Below, piece after piece: positions 33,691-34,375 of a stretch of DNA of 34,375 nucleotides. The stretch covers positions 1-34,375 of the forward strand of contig CANLXI010000050.1 in the NCBI GenBank assembly GCA_947495035.1, given 5' to 3'. The translations under genes and the position numbers were made by a program. The notes beneath the pieces were generated by a model. It was not told the DNA's origin. It saw only the letters and a program-made list of their open reading frames with translations, and ran no database searches. The DNA is from an uncultured Granulosicoccus sp. (lineage in GTDB: Bacteria; Pseudomonadota; Gammaproteobacteria; Granulosicoccales; Granulosicoccaceae). How positions within the stretch are numbered: the first letter of the stretch is position 1; each line of letters opens with the position of its first letter.

Positions 33691-34356
33691 ATGCCATTGC
33701 CATCACCCTCCTCACGCAGTCGTCTATTGATTACCGGTGCGAGCGGCTATCTGGGCCATCGCCTGGTGCCGCTCGCCAGGCAACGCGCGGATGTACTGGC
33801 AGTATCCCGACAGGCACCTCACGCGGAAGACGGTGTTGAATGGCTGCAGGCTGACCTGACGGACGATCTGCGAGGACTGTTCGAGCAGTACCGCCCGGAC
33901 GCCGTCATTCATGCCGCGGCCATCAACCCCGGGGTTGACGACGACAATCTCGGCACCAACGAGACAATGAGTGCGCGCGTGGCAGAAGCCGCCAAAGCGA
34001 TAGGAGCAAGGCTCGTCGTCGTGTCCAGCGATATGGTCTACGCAGGCTCGTCACGAGCCTATGCCGACGACGCGCACCCAGACCCGGTCAATGCCTACGG
34101 TGAGTCAAAGGCGGCGGCTGAAGCGGCAGCACTGGCAGGTCATGACGATGTCGTGTACGTGCGGACCTCACTGATCTATGGCCTGGAAGAAATTGATCGC
34201 GGCACCCCCGAGTTCGACAGTAAACGACGTAAACTATTGATTACATTGAAGGTGGCTTTTCAAATTGCCACTACAGCAGTGATAACTGGCGCGATTCGGT
34301 CGGTTTGGCGACGCTCAGTGAGTCCAGGAGCGAGCCTTGTTCCTTGGACAAGGTAG
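33691..34356 (+). pseudogene. NAD-dependent epimerase/RmlD-like gene, disrupted at about 34215
   Basis: The frame shows an extended SDR: GASGYLGH (about 16-23) for NAD binding, SSDMVYAGSSR and YGESKAAAE (the YxxxK motif), then VRTSLIYGLEEIDRGTPEF at about residue 175. Members such as dTDP-4-dehydrorhamnose reductase continue for another 100 or more residues. Here the sequence after 34215 loses resemblance, becomes AT-richer, and ends at a TAG at 34354. The N-terminal NAD-binding half alone is unlikely to be functional. The cause is most likely an insertion whose body extends beyond the window. Confidence 0.72.
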
Positions 34357-34375
34357 AGATGCCGGAGTGGGCTTT
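34216..34375. mobile_element. possible end of an inserted element, continuing past the window
   Basis: Just after epimerase homology ends, composition changes and a direct repeat GTAAAC-GAC-GTAAAC (34220-34234) appears. A CCTTGT/ACAAGG dyad lies at 34335-34353. No transposase is visible before the window ends, so the family is unknown. Confidence 0.3.

Overview
The window is a 34 kb piece of bacterial chromosome of moderate GC content. Its families (TRAP transporter, copper amine oxidase, GH16 glucanase, purple acid phosphatase, PotABCD-type ABC transporter, CBS/GAF/PAS hybrid kinase) suggest a free-living, probably marine gammaproteobacterium. That is inferred from gene content; no rRNA or tRNA gene is present to fix the taxon. 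No CRISPR array, tRNA or prophage was seen.

Layout. 1-900: eroded DNA with a TetR C-terminal remnant and a 13-bp perfect hairpin made of two opposed TTATCCACA (DnaA-box) sequences. 901-4000: an AT-richer methyltransferase, a tandem pair of paralogous small proteins of unknown function, and a complete alanine dehydrogenase. 4127-4819: a decayed IS3-family element. 4970-10694: secreted enzymes, namely a GH16 beta-glucanase facing a large purple acid phosphatase with fibronectin III modules, followed by an overlapping exported TPR protein. 11142-17168: a 3-hydroxyisobutyrate-dehydrogenase-type reductase divergent from an RpiR/SIS regulator, a DctPQM TRAP transporter and an Asp/Glu/hydantoin-racemase-type enzyme. 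Three near-identical palindromes (TGAAAAnrTGTTTTCA type) lie before rpiR and before dctP and look like the RpiR operators. 17335-20745: a LysR regulator divergent from a periplasmic copper amine oxidase. 20970-24893: a 1118-residue hybrid sensor kinase, a small upstream ORF overlapping it by ATGA, and a scrap of a GH3 beta-glucosidase.

25078-33289 is the most interesting region. A PotDABC-like importer plus a short-chain dehydrogenase run leftward. Divergent from them are an APH-fold kinase and, overlapping it by 4 nt, a class III PLP enzyme that resembles the AGXT2L phospho-lyases rather than ordinary transaminases. A DeoR/GlpR regulator follows on the opposite strand. The arrangement reads as import of an amine or amino alcohol, phosphorylation of its hydroxyl, then PLP-dependent elimination of phosphate and ammonia to a carbonyl compound that the dehydrogenase could process. 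The substrate is not determined.

33400-34375: a second, inverted and more decayed copy of the same IS3-type transposase, then an NAD-dependent epimerase/RmlD-like gene whose homology stops abruptly near 34215. The two IS3 scraps bracket about 28.6 kb of catabolic and secreted functions. Amine nitrogen (amine oxidase, amine importer, phospho-lyase, alanine dehydrogenase) is a recurrent theme.
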